Counted from the first letter of the stretch, positions 1 to 8,613 are shown. The stretch is DNA of 64,000 nucleotides from Paracoccaceae bacterium (GCA_018222585.1 JAAFAB010000010.1:1-64000), one strand, 5' to 3'. Notes: generated from the letters alone by a model not told the origin. Made by a program: numbers and translations.

Positions 1-55
1 AGACATGGCCGCGTAACTAACGAAAATCAGCCTCCGGCAAACCCGGGGCGGTTCA
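1..55. mobile_element. Terminal end of a probable IS3-family insertion sequence (partial)
   Basis: Read on the minus strand, the integrase frame runs into TGAACCGCCCCGGGTTTGCC, continuing to the window edge. This looks like an IS3-family terminal inverted repeat, which starts with TG and is often followed closely by the transposase stop codon. On the plus strand a short frame ends D-M-A-A-stop at 15-17, as expected for the very end of an orfB transposase. The identification rests on recognising the repeat; the other end and the transposase body lie outside the window. The element's first TGA would supply the premature stop of the neighbouring integrase. Confidence 0.5.
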
Positions 56-1027
56 GTGTCCGCTGACCGCCGCGACATGGGGGATGTTCCAACCCATCTC
101 GAACAACCGGGAAATGCCTTCGTGGCGCAGATCGTGGAAGTGCAGATCCTCGATCCCGAGTAGCTTGCAAGCGCGTGTGAAGTTGGTCGTGATCGCGTCC
201 GGGGAGTAGGGGAAGATCTCAGCCTTGCTCTTGCGCATACTGTCGATGACCCGAATGGCCTCCTCAGGCAGATCGACCCAGGTATCGTTTCCGAGTTTTT
301 CGCCGGGATGCTTCATGTCGCGGACCAGGATGCGCTTGTGCTCCTTCTGAAAGTCATCCCAGGTGAGCCGGGTGATCTCTGCCTGTCGGCGCGTCGAGAA
401 GAGAGCGAAAACGATCACCTTGTGCATGGGCATGGCTTGAGGCGTTCTCTGGCGCCGATCAATGAAGTGGGCCAGCAGCCGGTCGAGTTCATCAAGGGTG
501 GGCCTGCGGTTCCGCTGCGCAGAACGGGAGATGATCCCCATGCGGCGCGCGACGGTGATCGCGTCTCTCATCTCCCGGTCATCCAGTCGAAAGTCCCACA
601 TCGGTCGGGCTATGGCGAAAATGGAGGCGAGATGGCTCGCGTAGTTCCCGACGGTTTGCGGTTGTCCAGGCAGTGACTGAAGGAACTCGATGATATCCTT
701 CGCCTTGATGGTGGAGCAGGGCAGATCGGCGATCGGGTAGGTGGTGATGGTCCTGAGGACCTGCGCTTTCGTGCGGCCGATGTCCTTCACGGCTTCCTCG
801 GTATAGCGCTCGATCGCTTTGGACAGCGGGGGATCGGATGCGTTCAACTCTTCCAGCGCACCAGGTCTTGCTAGCTCTTTCTCGCGTTTCTTTATCCAGG
901 CGGTCGCAGCTGGACGTCTGTCAAAAGTCTTCGTCTCATGATAGACGGTGCCCTCGCGCATCACTCGTACACGTGCCCTGTAGCTGTTATGTCCATCCTT
1001 GCGTTTGCGCGTGGTGATCGAGCCCAT
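53..1027 (-). pseudogene. Truncated tyrosine recombinase/integrase, dusA-associated
   Basis: This is a phage-type tyrosine integrase of 324 residues that would catalyse site-specific integration of a genomic island. The N-terminal part (about 1-60) looks like an AP2/arm-binding domain, followed by a SAM-like core-binding region (about 70-165) and the catalytic domain. Visible active-site residues are R214 with E217, K239 or K244, H298-x-x-R301 and H324. The frame stops directly after H324, so the tyrosine nucleophile expected about ten residues later is missing and the protein should be inactive. The cut coincides with the IS-like end at 1-55. The start is set at the ATG at 1027, which begins MGSITTRKRKDG as in relatives; a longer frame reaching 1405 overlaps dusA and is unlikely. 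It lies divergent from dusA, the usual arrangement of dusA-site integrases. Confidence 0.8.
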
Positions 1028-1040
1028 GATGGTCTCCCCA

Positions 1041-1108
1041 TTTGGTCCATGGAACTGTATTTGGTCCACAGGACCAAATCCAGTGTCAAAATCGACTGAT
1101 TTGGTCCA
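1041..1108. promoter_or_regulatory. Repeated TTTGGTCC motifs in the integrase/dusA divergent region
   Basis: Four copies of TTTGGTCC occur in 68 bp: direct copies at 1041, 1060 and 1100, and one inverted copy ending at 1078. The middle pair forms a perfect palindrome with 9-bp arms (ATTTGGTCC, spacer ACA, GGACCAAAT) at 1059-1079. The cluster lies just upstream of the integrase start. It could be an excisionase or repressor operator, or arm-type integrase sites; this is inference from spacing and symmetry only. Confidence 0.5.
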
Positions 1109-1146
1109 TAATGAGCGGAAACGAGACGAGCTGAAGGTGCGCCGAA

Positions 1147-1225
1147 GTGGCTGAGAAAAAAAGAAAAAAGGAGATATCAACGGCTTCCCGTCTGTCCGTC
1201 GCGCCCATGATGGACTGGACGGACC
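1147..1225. other. Probable island attachment region at the 5' end of dusA
   Basis: Integrases of this group are known to insert elements into the 5' end of dusA. Here the conserved dusA sequence begins around 1189 (SRLSVAPMMDWTDR), while the preceding codons encode a lysine-rich leader (AEKKRKKEIS) from two long A runs. The junction between island DNA and ancestral dusA should fall in this interval. The exact core repeat cannot be set without the other end of the island. Confidence 0.3.
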
Positions 1226-2154
1226 GGCATTGCCGCTACCTGCATCGTCTCCTGTCGCGGCGCGCGTTGCTCTATACCGAGATGGTGACCGCGCCCGCGC
1301 TGGTGCGGGGCGGGGCGTTGCATCTGCTGGAGTACAACCGCGAAGAGCACCCCGTCGCCCTGCAACTGGGCGGCTCGGAGCCTGCTGAACTGGCGGCGGC
1401 GGCACGGTTGGGGGCGGACGCCGGCTATGACGAGATCAATCTCAACTGCGGTTGCCCCTCGGACCGGGTGCAGTCCGGCACCTTCGGGGCGGTGCTGATG
1501 AAACATCCCGAACTGGTCGCCGACTGCGTCACGGCCATGCGCGAGGCGGTCGATGTCGAGGTGACGGTGAAATGCCGCATCGGCGTCGATGACCAGGAGC
1601 CCGAAGAGGTCTTGCCCGACTTCCTGGACAAGATCGCCGCCGCCGGTTGCCGCCGGGTGACCATCCATGCCCGCAAGGCCTGGTTGCAGGGTCTCAGCCC
1701 GAAGGAGAACCGCGACATCCCGCCGCTGGATTACCCGCTGGTCCTGCGGATGCGGCAGGCGTTCCCGGATCTGCATGTGTCGATCAATGGCGGCATCACC
1801 TCTCTGGAACAGGCCGAGGGGCTTCTGGGGCAGGGGCTGGACGGCGTCATGGTCGGACGCGCCGCCTACCATGAACCGGCCAACCTTCTCTGCGGGGCCG
1901 ATGCGCGGATCTACGGCGACCCGGGGGGCCTCGGGCCCGAAGGCGCGGTGCAGGAGATGCTGCCCTATATCGAGCGCCACGTCAGCGCGGGCGGCAAGCT
2001 GGGGCAGGTGACCCGGCACATGCTGGGGCTTTTCCAGGGGCGTCCGGGTGCGCGCGCCTGGCGGCGGCACCTGTCGGAGAACGCGCATCGCGCCGGCGCG
2101 GGCCCCGAGGTGGTGCAGGAGGCCCTGCGCCTGGTCGTGCCCGACGCCGCCTAG
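1147..2154 (+). CDS. dusA: tRNA-dihydrouridine(20/20a) synthase DusA
   Basis: This is an FMN- and NADPH-dependent enzyme that reduces uridine 20/20a in the D-loop of tRNAs. The 335-residue product has the FMN-binding TIM-barrel start SVAPMMDWTDRHCR (17-30) and the catalytic NCGCPSDRVQSG segment, with C103 as the expected catalytic cysteine. Further markers are VTVKCRIG, TIHARKA and the phosphate-binding INGGI and VMVGRAAY segments. Length is normal for DusA. The start is a GTG with a weak GAAGG upstream; the next in-frame ATG lies inside the conserved FMN motif, so GTG is preferred. The first dozen codons are AAA/AAG-rich and may come from an island inserted at the gene's 5' end. The stop overlaps the convergent hydrolase stop by four bases. 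Confidence 0.95.
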   Translation: MAEKKRKKEISTASRLSVAPMMDWTDRHCRYLHRLLSRRALLYTEMVTAPALVRGGALHLLEYNREEHPVALQLGGSEPAELAAAARLGADAGYDEINLNCGCPSDRVQSGTFGAVLMKHPELVADCVTAMREAVDVEVTVKCRIGVDDQEPEEVLPDFLDKIAAAGCRRVTIHARKAWLQGLSPKENRDIPPLDYPLVLRMRQAFPDLHVSINGGITSLEQAEGLLGQGLDGVMVGRAAYHEPANLLCGADARIYGDPGGLGPEGAVQEMLPYIERHVSAGGKLGQVTRHMLGLFQGRPGARAWRRHLSENAHRAGAGPEVVQEALRLVVPDAA

Positions 2155-3047
2155 GGGCGCGGCAGGAAGCGCAGCGTCTCGGCAATCAGCGCATCCAGGG
2201 CCCGTGTGCCCTGGGAAATATCGAAGGCATGGTCGAACCCCGCCCGGTAAATCACCTGCGGCCCACTGTGCGACTCCAGCAGCCGCCGGGCAGAGGTTTC
2301 GGGGACCAGCGGATCCCGACTGCCCCAGGCGACCAGCAGAGGGCCGGGGTAGCCCGCCAACTCTGTCGCCGGGTCAAGATGGGCCAGCTGGTCGAAGAAC
2401 CGCCCCCGCAGGCGGATCCCGGCCCCCCATGGCAGAGTGGTCGAAATCAATGTTCCGGGATCCCTGGCGGCCAGACCCTCGGCCATCATCGCCGGACCCA
2501 GGATGCGCGGGTAACTTACCTGCGGTTCGGCGACGGCGTTCCATAGGCTGACCGAGGCGACTTCGGCACCACGCCCTGCCGCCAGGGCCGCGACCAGCCC
2601 GCCCTGGCTCCAGCCCAGAAGATGCAGTGGGCCGTGGCCCCGGCGGCGCAGCCAGTCCAGCGCCAGCAGCGTGTCGGCCACCTGGCTCTCGATATCGCTG
2701 TCGGCGAAACTCATCGCGCCGGTGCTGTCGCCCGAGCCGCGAAAGTCGATGCGCAGGCTGGCGAAACCCTCCGCGCCCATCAGGCGGGCGGTGCGGGCAA
2801 AGACGCCTTCCCCGGCGCCGGGGATCGCCATTTCGTCCCGAGTGCCGGTGAAACCGTGCAGCAGCAGCACGGCGGGCCCCTTCGGAGCACCGTCCGAATG
2901 CAGGGTGGCGGTGATCGGCTGGCGGGGGGCGGGCAGGGTGACGGTGCTGTCCATCATGTCTCCGAGGGCCGCACCGGGCAAGGCGAGGGCCAGCAGCAGA
3001 ATTGCTTGGACTGAAGTCAGGAAGGCAGGGCGCAAGGCGGCCTCCAT
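2151..3047 (-). CDS. Alpha/beta hydrolase, probably exported
   Basis: This is a 298-residue serine hydrolase of the alpha/beta fold. The oxyanion-hole motif LLLHGFTGT lies at 61-69, the nucleophile elbow is GWSQGG with S147, and the acid and base are probably D245 (SRDPLVP) and H273 (FDHAF). DFRGSGDS (101-108) is typical of the esterase/lipase-like group. The first 29 residues form a hydrophobic stretch ending ALPGAALG, suggesting a signal peptide or anchor, so the enzyme would act in the periplasm or at the membrane. It converges on dusA with overlapping stops. The substrate cannot be deduced; related proteins are annotated as esterases, lipases or acyl hydrolases. Confidence 0.8.
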   Translation of the reverse strand: MEAALRPAFLTSVQAILLLALALPGAALGDMMDSTVTLPAPRQPITATLHSDGAPKGPAVLLLHGFTGTRDEMAIPGAGEGVFARTARLMGAEGFASLRIDFRGSGDSTGAMSFADSDIESQVADTLLALDWLRRRGHGPLHLLGWSQGGLVAALAAGRGAEVASVSLWNAVAEPQVSYPRILGPAMMAEGLAARDPGTLISTTLPWGAGIRLRGRFFDQLAHLDPATELAGYPGPLLVAWGSRDPLVPETSARRLLESHSGPQVIYRAGFDHAFDISQGTRALDALIAETLRFLPRP

Positions 3048-3396
3048 CGCTGAAACGTCCGTCGTTGATCTGCGGCGATCCTAGGCTGTGTCGGCGCGTC
3101 GCGATAGCGTGAAACGGCTCGCGCGGGTCGGGGCGAAAACGTGGCGCGGCGACGCAATTTCGCCATCATCCACTGACCGCCGGGTCAATGGGGCGGGATC
3201 ACGCCGGTCGCGGGTCTCTCCCGGCGGCGCCCTCCGGCCGGAAAACTCTGCGAAATGCCCTGAATTGGAAGGGGTTTCGGTGACAATTCCCCGCCAGGTC
3301 AAGAAATCGTTTCCTTTGTGGCAGCGGTGACGCCTTGGCCATAGGGCAGCCATATTCACCTGCTTGAATGGCGGTACGGCAAAAGGATCACCACCC
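3048..3396. other. Non-coding gap between hydrolase and unknown anchored protein
   Basis: These 349 bp separate two divergently transcribed genes and must hold both promoters. The sequence is somewhat less GC-rich near 3240-3360. I see no RNA gene, repeat or convincing palindrome. A good ribosome binding site (AAAAGGA, 3381-3387) belongs to the downstream gene. Confidence 0.5.
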
Positions 3397-4191
3397 ATGT
3401 TGGAGCTCATCTCTGTTGTCGCGCTGGCAGCGATCGGCGTGGCCTTCACCTCCTACCAGGGCGAACGCGACAGCACCTCTGTCGAGCGTCGCTCGGCGCT
3501 GGCGGATGCGGATGAGCGGGTGCAGACCGTGGGGATCTTCGGGCATGACGTGGGCCGCAGGCTGCGGGACCGCTTCCGGCTTCTGGGCAACCGCGAGGCC
3601 GAGGATCAGCCCTACACCCCCGAGGAGATGGACGAGGCCGATGCCCTTGCGGCCCGGCTGTCGGCCAGCCTGGCCGCCACCGATGAGCCCCGCGCCGAGC
3701 GCGGCTACCAGCTGGACCCCGAGCGCACCGAGGCGCTGATCGCCGAGGCCATGGCCGCCGAAGAGGGAAATACGGTCGCGCTGGATCCGCTGGACGGCAG
3801 GGACGAGTGGCCCGAGCTGGACGCCGACGGGTTCGAGGCGCCGCTGGAAGAGGGATGGACCTCTGCCCTCGACACCGCTTCCGAAGGCAGCGCGCTGCGG
3901 CTTGACGAGGAGATGCGGGCGGAAGAGCCCGCCCCGCTGGCCGGGCTGGACAGCGCGCCGGTGATCGAGGATTTCGATCCCGAGCGCGACCAGATCGTGC
4001 TGGAATATCGGCCCGAGGACGCGGGTTCGGGGCGCGTCGGCATCCTGACCGACGCGCGCCACCCTGACGCCGCGCTGATCACCCTCGGCGGTCGCGTCGT
4101 GGCCATCGTCGCTGGGGGCGCCGGACGGGTCTCGGCCCGTCACGTCGACCTCGTGCAGGAAGGCCCGCGCGGCAAGACCGCCGCGGCCTGA
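3397..4191 (+). CDS. Membrane-anchored acidic protein of unknown function
   Basis: The product has 264 residues. A hydrophobic N-terminal segment (LELISVVALAAIGVAFTSY, about 2-20) should act as an anchor or uncleaved signal. It is followed by an acidic, Ala/Glu/Asp-rich middle with no recognisable enzyme motif. The last 70 residues (from VIEDFDPERDQIVLEY to the C-terminus) resemble a small beta-rich domain found in many Rhodobacterales RTX-like or calcium-binding proteins, but no canonical GGxGxDxUx repeat is present. The ATG at 3397 has AAAAGGA at good spacing; an upstream in-frame codon lacks one. It is convergent with the DUF1289 gene. I cannot assign a function. Confidence 0.7.
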   Translation: MLELISVVALAAIGVAFTSYQGERDSTSVERRSALADADERVQTVGIFGHDVGRRLRDRFRLLGNREAEDQPYTPEEMDEADALAARLSASLAATDEPRAERGYQLDPERTEALIAEAMAAEEGNTVALDPLDGRDEWPELDADGFEAPLEEGWTSALDTASEGSALRLDEEMRAEEPAPLAGLDSAPVIEDFDPERDQIVLEYRPEDAGSGRVGILTDARHPDAALITLGGRVVAIVAGGAGRVSARHVDLVQEGPRGKTAAA

Positions 4192-4213
4192 TCTCTGGAA
4201 CAGCCAGTGAAAA

Positions 4214-4450
4214 TCAGCCGCGCGACATCCGTCCGCGCCGTCCGCCCTTGCGGGTCGACGTCAGCGGTCCGCGCGCGGGCAGCTCGGCCATGATCTGCTG
4301 ACGTTCCGTTTCGCTCATCCGGCCCCAGGCGGCGATCTCGTCGATCGAGCGCAGGCAGCCGGTGCAGAGCCGCGCCTCCGGGTGGATCACGCAGATATCC
4401 ACGCAGGGCGAACTGATGCCGTTGCGGCGGGGGAAATCACCCGTGCTCAT
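4214..4450 (-). CDS. DUF1289 family small Cys-rich protein
   Basis: This is a 78-residue protein of the DUF1289 family, which is frequent in proteobacteria and has no established role. Four cysteines in a CxxxC...CxxC arrangement (C16, C20, C29, C32) suggest a zinc or iron-sulfur site. The signature around SSPCVDIC and [15 protein letters not shown] matches the family. The C-terminus is basic ([11 protein letters not shown]). Its ATG overlaps the ruvX stop (ATGA), so it is probably translationally coupled as the last gene of ccmI-ruvX-DUF1289. Confidence 0.88.
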   Translation of the reverse strand: MSTGDFPRRNGISSPCVDICVIHPEARLCTGCLRSIDEIAAWGRMSETERQQIMAELPARGPLTSTRKGGRRGRMSRG

Positions 4451-4917
4451 CCGCGCAGATGGCGCAGCCGGTCCAGCGCCCCCTGCAGGATGTAGGAGGC
4501 GGCGACATGGTCGATCACCTCGGCCCGGCGGCGGCGCGAGGTATCGGCCTCGAGCAGGGCGCGCTCGGCGGCGACGGTCGACAGGCGCTCGTCCCAGTAG
4601 GTTATCGGCAGGTCGGTGACCTTCAGAAGATTGCGGGCGAAGGCGCGGGTCTTCTGGCAGCGCGGCCCTTCCGAGCCGTCCATGTTGCGCGGCAGGCCCA
4701 GCACGATCCCCGCGATGGCGCGTTTCTGCAGGATCGCCAGCAGGGCCTCGGCATCCAGGGTGAACTTCTTGCGCCGGATGGTTTCCAGCGGCGTTGCCAC
4801 CGACAGCAGGCTGTCGGTGACGGCGACGCCGATGGTCTTCTCGCCGAAGTCCAGCCCGGCCAGGGCACGCATCGGCGGCAGAGCGGCGGCGAATTCCTCG
4901 ATCTCTTCGTGGATCAT
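4447..4917 (-). CDS. ruvX: Holliday junction resolvase RuvX/YqgF family
   Basis: The protein has 156 residues and an RNase H-like fold. Family members are described as putative Holliday junction resolvases and take part in pre-16S rRNA processing. Expected acidic active-site positions are visible: D23 in [10 protein letters not shown], the acidic pair in TYWDERLST (109-110) and D136 in [21 protein letters not shown] is the conserved glycine-rich loop. The start at 4917 overlaps the ccmI stop by ATGA, and the stop overlaps the DUF1289 start, so all three appear to be one transcript. A longer frame upstream lies inside ccmI and was not used. Confidence 0.92.
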   Translation of the reverse strand: MIHEEIEEFAAALPPMRALAGLDFGEKTIGVAVTDSLLSVATPLETIRRKKFTLDAEALLAILQKRAIAGIVLGLPRNMDGSEGPRCQKTRAFARNLLKVTDLPITYWDERLSTVAAERALLEADTSRRRRAEVIDHVAASYILQGALDRLRHLRG

Positions 4918-6167
4918 TGCGACACTCCCGCCTGCTGCGCGGCCGAGGCGAGCAGGCCGAGCGCCTCGGCGTCCCCGGCGAAGACCTGTCGAGATTCCAG
5001 ATAGATGGCGCTGGCACGGTCGGTTTCGCCAAGAACCCCGAGCGCCGAGATCAGCCGCGCCCATTCCTCAGCCGAGCCGCCGGCGCGGGCCAGGCGATCC
5101 GCCAGGCCCTCGACCATGCCGCGCACCATCTGCTGCCGGTCCGCGTCCGACAGATCGGCAGCGGCGTCGATGTCCTCGCCGGAAGGGCCGGGCAGGGCGG
5201 TGGTGGGCACGGAGGGTGCGGCGACCGGGGGCTGGCGATAGGACATCTCTCCGGCCAGGTCGGCGACCTGGTCGATCTGGGCGCGGATCGGGGGCACCCA
5301 GGGGGCATCCTCGGGGGACGAGCGCAGCAGCCCATCCCAGAGCCGGAAGGCGATGTCGGGCCGCCCGGTGCGCGCCATCAGCAGGCCCGAGTAGTAGGTG
5401 GCGGTGCCGTTGCGGGGATCCTTGTGCAGCGCGGTTTGCAGCGCCTGCGCCGCCTCGGCCGAGATCCGGCCCCCTGCGGCGAGGATCATCATGTCGGCCA
5501 GGTCGGAATGGTCCTGTCCCGAGGCGTCCGCCCCGGCCAGCTCCAGCACCCGCTCCTGGGCCCGGGCGGCTTCGGCGAAATTGCCGAGCGCGGCCTCGTT
5601 GCGCGCCAGCAGGCGCAGCCCGCGGATATCGTCGGGCCGTTCGGCGACCGCGTTGCGCAGCTGGGTCATCAGCGTCTCGAAATCCTCCGAGGGCTGGGGG
5701 GCGGCGAAATCGAGCTGACCCGGTGCCGCCTCGGCCTCGGCCTGGGTGGGCAGGTCCTCCAGCAGGTGACGGGCATCGGCGATGCGGCCGGCGCGCGGCA
5801 GGTCCGGGTAACCCGGCTGGCCGAGCCAGAGATAGAGCCCGACCGCCACCAGGGCGAAAAGCGCGCCGGCCGAGAGTGCGGCGGCGCGTCCCGGCCCGTC
5901 GCCGGCCCGGGGGGCGTTCCCCCCGGCGCGGGCAGCGGCATCGGCGGCCAGCAGGCGGCGCGAGACCTCGGTACGGGTGCGGGCGGCCTCTTCCTCGGGC
6001 AGGGCGCCGCGGGCCAGGTCGCGGTCGATCTCGGCCAGCTGGTCGCGGTAGATCGCGACATCCATCGCCTCGGCGGTGGCGACAGTGCGGTCGCCGGCCA
6101 GCAGGCTGCGCACGAGCAGCCCGGCCACGGAAAGGCAGAGAATGGCGGAAATAACCCAGAAGAGCAT
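4914..6167 (-). CDS. ccmI: Cytochrome c biogenesis protein CcmI
   Basis: CcmI is the inner-membrane chaperone that delivers apocytochrome c to the CcmF/H heme-ligation complex. The 417-residue product starts with a transmembrane helix (about 2-23), has an acidic cytoplasmic loop with the family segment [16 protein letters not shown] (39-54), a second helix (about 97-115), and a periplasmic region with TPR-like repeats (from about 170). Bacterial CcmI is usually about 400 residues. The start MLFWVISA is chosen because it begins at the first helix. It is encoded about 30 kb from the ccmABCDG cluster in this window, a separation common in Rhodobacterales. Confidence 0.88.
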   Translation of the reverse strand: MLFWVISAILCLSVAGLLVRSLLAGDRTVATAEAMDVAIYRDQLAEIDRDLARGALPEEEAARTRTEVSRRLLAADAAARAGGNAPRAGDGPGRAAALSAGALFALVAVGLYLWLGQPGYPDLPRAGRIADARHLLEDLPTQAEAEAAPGQLDFAAPQPSEDFETLMTQLRNAVAERPDDIRGLRLLARNEAALGNFAEAARAQERVLELAGADASGQDHSDLADMMILAAGGRISAEAAQALQTALHKDPRNGTATYYSGLLMARTGRPDIAFRLWDGLLRSSPEDAPWVPPIRAQIDQVADLAGEMSYRQPPVAAPSVPTTALPGPSGEDIDAAADLSDADRQQMVRGMVEGLADRLARAGGSAEEWARLISALGVLGETDRASAIYLESRQVFAGDAEALGLLASAAQQAGVSQ

Positions 6168-6379
6168 CGGCTGGACCTGTCTAGCGTCGTTGCCCCGGTC
6201 TAACGCGCACGGACCCGCGGCAAAAGGGGCTTTCGGGGGCGCCGCGCGCCCATGTCGCAAGCGCGGCATATTGCGACGGATTGAGGCGCGGCGTCCCCGT
6301 GTGACAGACTAGGTTCGGCGCAAGACCGCCCGACCGGACCGCCCCCCGAATCCCTCCTCACCAGATCAGCGAGAGGCCG

Positions 6380-7627
6380 ATGAAAAGATACTCCGCCTTT
6401 GCCATTGCCCGCGAAGCCGCCCGCCATCACACTGGCTGGGAGCGCGCGTGGACGTCGCCTCAGCCCAAGAGCCGCTATGACGTGATCATCGTCGGCGCCG
6501 GCGGGCATGGTCTGGCCACGGCCTACTACCTTGGCAAGAACTTCGGCATCACCAATGTCGCGGTGATCGAAAAGGGCTGGCTGGGCGGCGGCAACACCGG
6601 CCGCAACACCACGATCATCCGCTCGAACTACCTGGAAGACGACTCGGCGGCGATCTTCGAGAAGGCGCGGTCGCTATACGAAACCATGTCCCAGGACCTG
6701 AACTACAACGTGATGTTCAGCCCGCGCGGCGTGATGATGCTGGCCCAGACCGAGCACGAGGTGCGCGGCTGGATGCGCACCGCCCATGCCAATGCCCACC
6801 AGGGGGTCACGACCGAGTTCATCGGCCCCGAGCGGGTCAAGGAACTGGTGCCGATCATCAACATCGACGGGCCGCGCTACCCGGTGCTGGGCGCGCTCTG
6901 GCAGGCGCGCGGCGGGACCGCGCGCCACGACGCGGTGGCCTGGGGCTATGCGCGGGCCTGCTCGGACATGGGCATGGACATCATCCAGAAGTGCGAGGTG
7001 ACCGGCGTCACCTCCGAGGGCGGCAAGGTCACCGGCGTCGAGACCACCAAGGGCCGTATCGGCTGTGACAAGCTGGGCATCGTCGTGGCCGGTCATTCGG
7101 GCGTGCTGGCCGAAATGGCGGGCTTCCGCCTGCCGGTCGAGTCGATCGCCCTGCAGGCCCTCGTGTCTGAACCGATCAAGCCCTGCATGGACGTGGTCGT
7201 CATGGCCAACACCGTGCACGGCTACCTCAGCCAGTCCGACAAGGGCGAAATGGTGATCGGCGGCGGCACCGACGGCTACAACAACTACACGCAGCGCGGC
7301 TCGTTCCATCATGTCGAGGAAACCGTGCGGGCGCTGGTCGAGACCTTCCCGATGATCTCGCGGCTGAAGATGCTGCGCCAGTGGGGCGGGATCGTCGACA
7401 TGACCGGCGACCGCTCGCCGATCATCTCTCCCACGCCGCTCGGCAATACCTTCATCAACTGTGGCTGGGGCACCGGCGGCTTCAAGGCGATCCCCGGCTC
7501 GGGCTGGGCGATGGCCGACATGATGGCCAAGGGCACCCCCGGTCCGCTGGCGCGCGGATTCGGGCTGGAGCGGTTCCGCGAGGGCCGTTTCATCGACGAG
7601 AGCGTCGCCGCAGGCGTGGCGCATTGA
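6380..7627 (+). CDS. soxB: Sarcosine oxidase subunit beta
   Basis: This is the flavin-bearing catalytic subunit of heterotetrameric sarcosine oxidase, which oxidatively demethylates sarcosine to glycine and passes the one-carbon unit to tetrahydrofolate. The 415-residue product has the Rossmann dinucleotide motif VIIVGAGGHGLATAYYLG (35-52) and the RGGTARHDAV segment, where H183 corresponds to the histidine that covalently holds FMN in characterised enzymes. The C-terminal GWGTGGFKAIPGSGWAMA is also typical. Length is standard. It is followed not by soxD directly but by a 1-kb insert carrying two divergent genes, so it may be transcribed separately from soxDAG. Confidence 0.96.
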   Translation: MKRYSAFAIAREAARHHTGWERAWTSPQPKSRYDVIIVGAGGHGLATAYYLGKNFGITNVAVIEKGWLGGGNTGRNTTIIRSNYLEDDSAAIFEKARSLYETMSQDLNYNVMFSPRGVMMLAQTEHEVRGWMRTAHANAHQGVTTEFIGPERVKELVPIINIDGPRYPVLGALWQARGGTARHDAVAWGYARACSDMGMDIIQKCEVTGVTSEGGKVTGVETTKGRIGCDKLGIVVAGHSGVLAEMAGFRLPVESIALQALVSEPIKPCMDVVVMANTVHGYLSQSDKGEMVIGGGTDGYNNYTQRGSFHHVEETVRALVETFPMISRLKMLRQWGGIVDMTGDRSPIISPTPLGNTFINCGWGTGGFKAIPGSGWAMADMMAKGTPGPLARGFGLERFREGRFIDESVAAGVAH

Positions 7628-7677
7628 GGCCGAAGATGGCGCCGGTGTCGATCTCTCTCAATGCAGGGCGCGGCGGA

Positions 7678-8091
7678 TCATTCCGCCGCCAGCGGCAGCT
7701 GCACGGGCAGGCTGGCGGCCTCGATGGCGGCCAGCGCCTCCTTGCGGGCGTTCAGCGGCGCGCTGTGGCTCCGACCGAGGGCGCGGACGACCTGCTGCGC
7801 CTCCAGTCCCAGCGGCAGTCGCGCGATGGCCACGGCATAGAATCCTTCCTGCAGGGCGGCGGCGAAATCCTCTCCCCTCGGCAGGTGGGACAGCATGTCA
7901 CTGGCGCCGAAGAGCAGGGGGCGCAAGCCCTGCGGCCCCTGACCCAGAAGGACGTAGAGACCGCCCTGCGCGGGCAGCGCATCGGGGCCGTCCAGCAGGG
8001 TGAAACGCAGGCTGCGGCGCGGTCCTGCGCTTCGGGCGTTGACGTCCGGGCTGTCGGCGGCGTCAAACGGGAAGTCGATGATCTCGGTCAT
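7678..8091 (-). CDS. Unknown small protein inserted antisense in the sox locus
   Basis: The product has 137 residues and is convergent with soxB. It has no signal peptide or membrane segment. The middle reads GGLYVLLGQG, then PLLFGASDML, then a C-terminal AQQVVRALGRSHSAPLNARK. That order recalls the GIY-YIG nuclease fold (a G-L/I-Y strand, a xFG strand, a closing asparagine), but the second tyrosine and other key residues are not clear, so this is only a resemblance. The start at 8091 (MTEIIDFPF) is chosen over an upstream codon because it begins the compact domain. Function unknown. Confidence 0.6.
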   Translation of the reverse strand: MTEIIDFPFDAADSPDVNARSAGPRRSLRFTLLDGPDALPAQGGLYVLLGQGPQGLRPLLFGASDMLSHLPRGEDFAAALQEGFYAVAIARLPLGLEAQQVVRALGRSHSAPLNARKEALAAIEAASLPVQLPLAAE

Positions 8092-8363
8092 TGGGCACAC
8101 TCTCCGTCGTTGGTCCGCTGCCCGAAGGGGCATGGACTGATGGTAACGCAAAATCTTGTGGTTCCGTTAACGCTAAGCCACCGGGCTTGGGGTGTTTCCG
8201 GGGGAGTTTCGGACGCAAAGCCCGATTTGAATGCAGAACGCATGAATATCCGCGCGGGTTCCGTAGCGTCGCAAGGTTCGGCGGAGGTCTGCCATCCGGT
8301 CGGGAACCCGCGGGCAGCAGGTGGCGTTTCCTTTTCAATCGAAGGATCTGGAAAGGAAAAGAA

Positions 8364-8522
8364 ATGGCTGAGAAATCCGGCAACACTGGCATGGCCTTCA
8401 TCCTCGGCGCGGTCGTCGTCGCGCTGGCGGGTGTCATCTGGTACGTCTCGTCCGGTGGCGAAGTGCCCGCAGGTGATGAGCCCGAAGTGCAGATCGATCT
8501 GCCGGATGGCGACGGCGGCTGA
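8364..8522 (+). CDS. 52-residue single-pass membrane protein
   Basis: This small gene has a very strong ribosome binding site (GGAAAGGAAAAG, just upstream of ATG 8364). The product starts MAEKSGNTG, has one hydrophobic helix (about 10-29, AFILGAVVVALAGVIWYVSS) and an acidic tail (DEPEVQIDLPDGDGG). The positive-inside rule suggests the N-terminus is cytoplasmic. A terminator follows at 8578. It lies between soxB and soxD, divergent from the 137-residue gene. No function is known; it could be a small regulator or partner of a membrane complex. Confidence 0.65.
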   Translation: MAEKSGNTGMAFILGAVVVALAGVIWYVSSGGEVPAGDEPEVQIDLPDGDGG

Positions 8523-8577
8523 CGCCGCTCCCCCTGTTTCCGCCCGGGCGCCGCGCGCGTCCGGCGCGGCCTGTCTC

Positions 8578-8613
8578 ACAGGCCGGCGGTCTCCCCCGTC
8601 CGGCCTGTTTTCT
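8578..8613 (+). terminator. Intrinsic terminator after the small membrane protein gene
   Basis: Perfect 9-bp arms ACAGGCCGG (8578-8586) and CCGGCCTGT (8600-8608) are followed by TTTCTT. An overlapping shorter hairpin (GGCCTGT/ACAGGCC, 8568-8584) is an alternative fold. A further CCGGGG/CCCCGG hairpin at 8624-8641 lies right before the soxD ribosome binding site. The terminator implies soxDAG has its own promoter or depends on read-through. Confidence 0.65.

Noticed and set aside
1028..1405. In-frame upstream extension of the integrase to 1405
   Set aside because: The added 126 residues are Arg/Pro/Ser-rich, overlap dusA on the other strand, and the normal family start lies at 1027.
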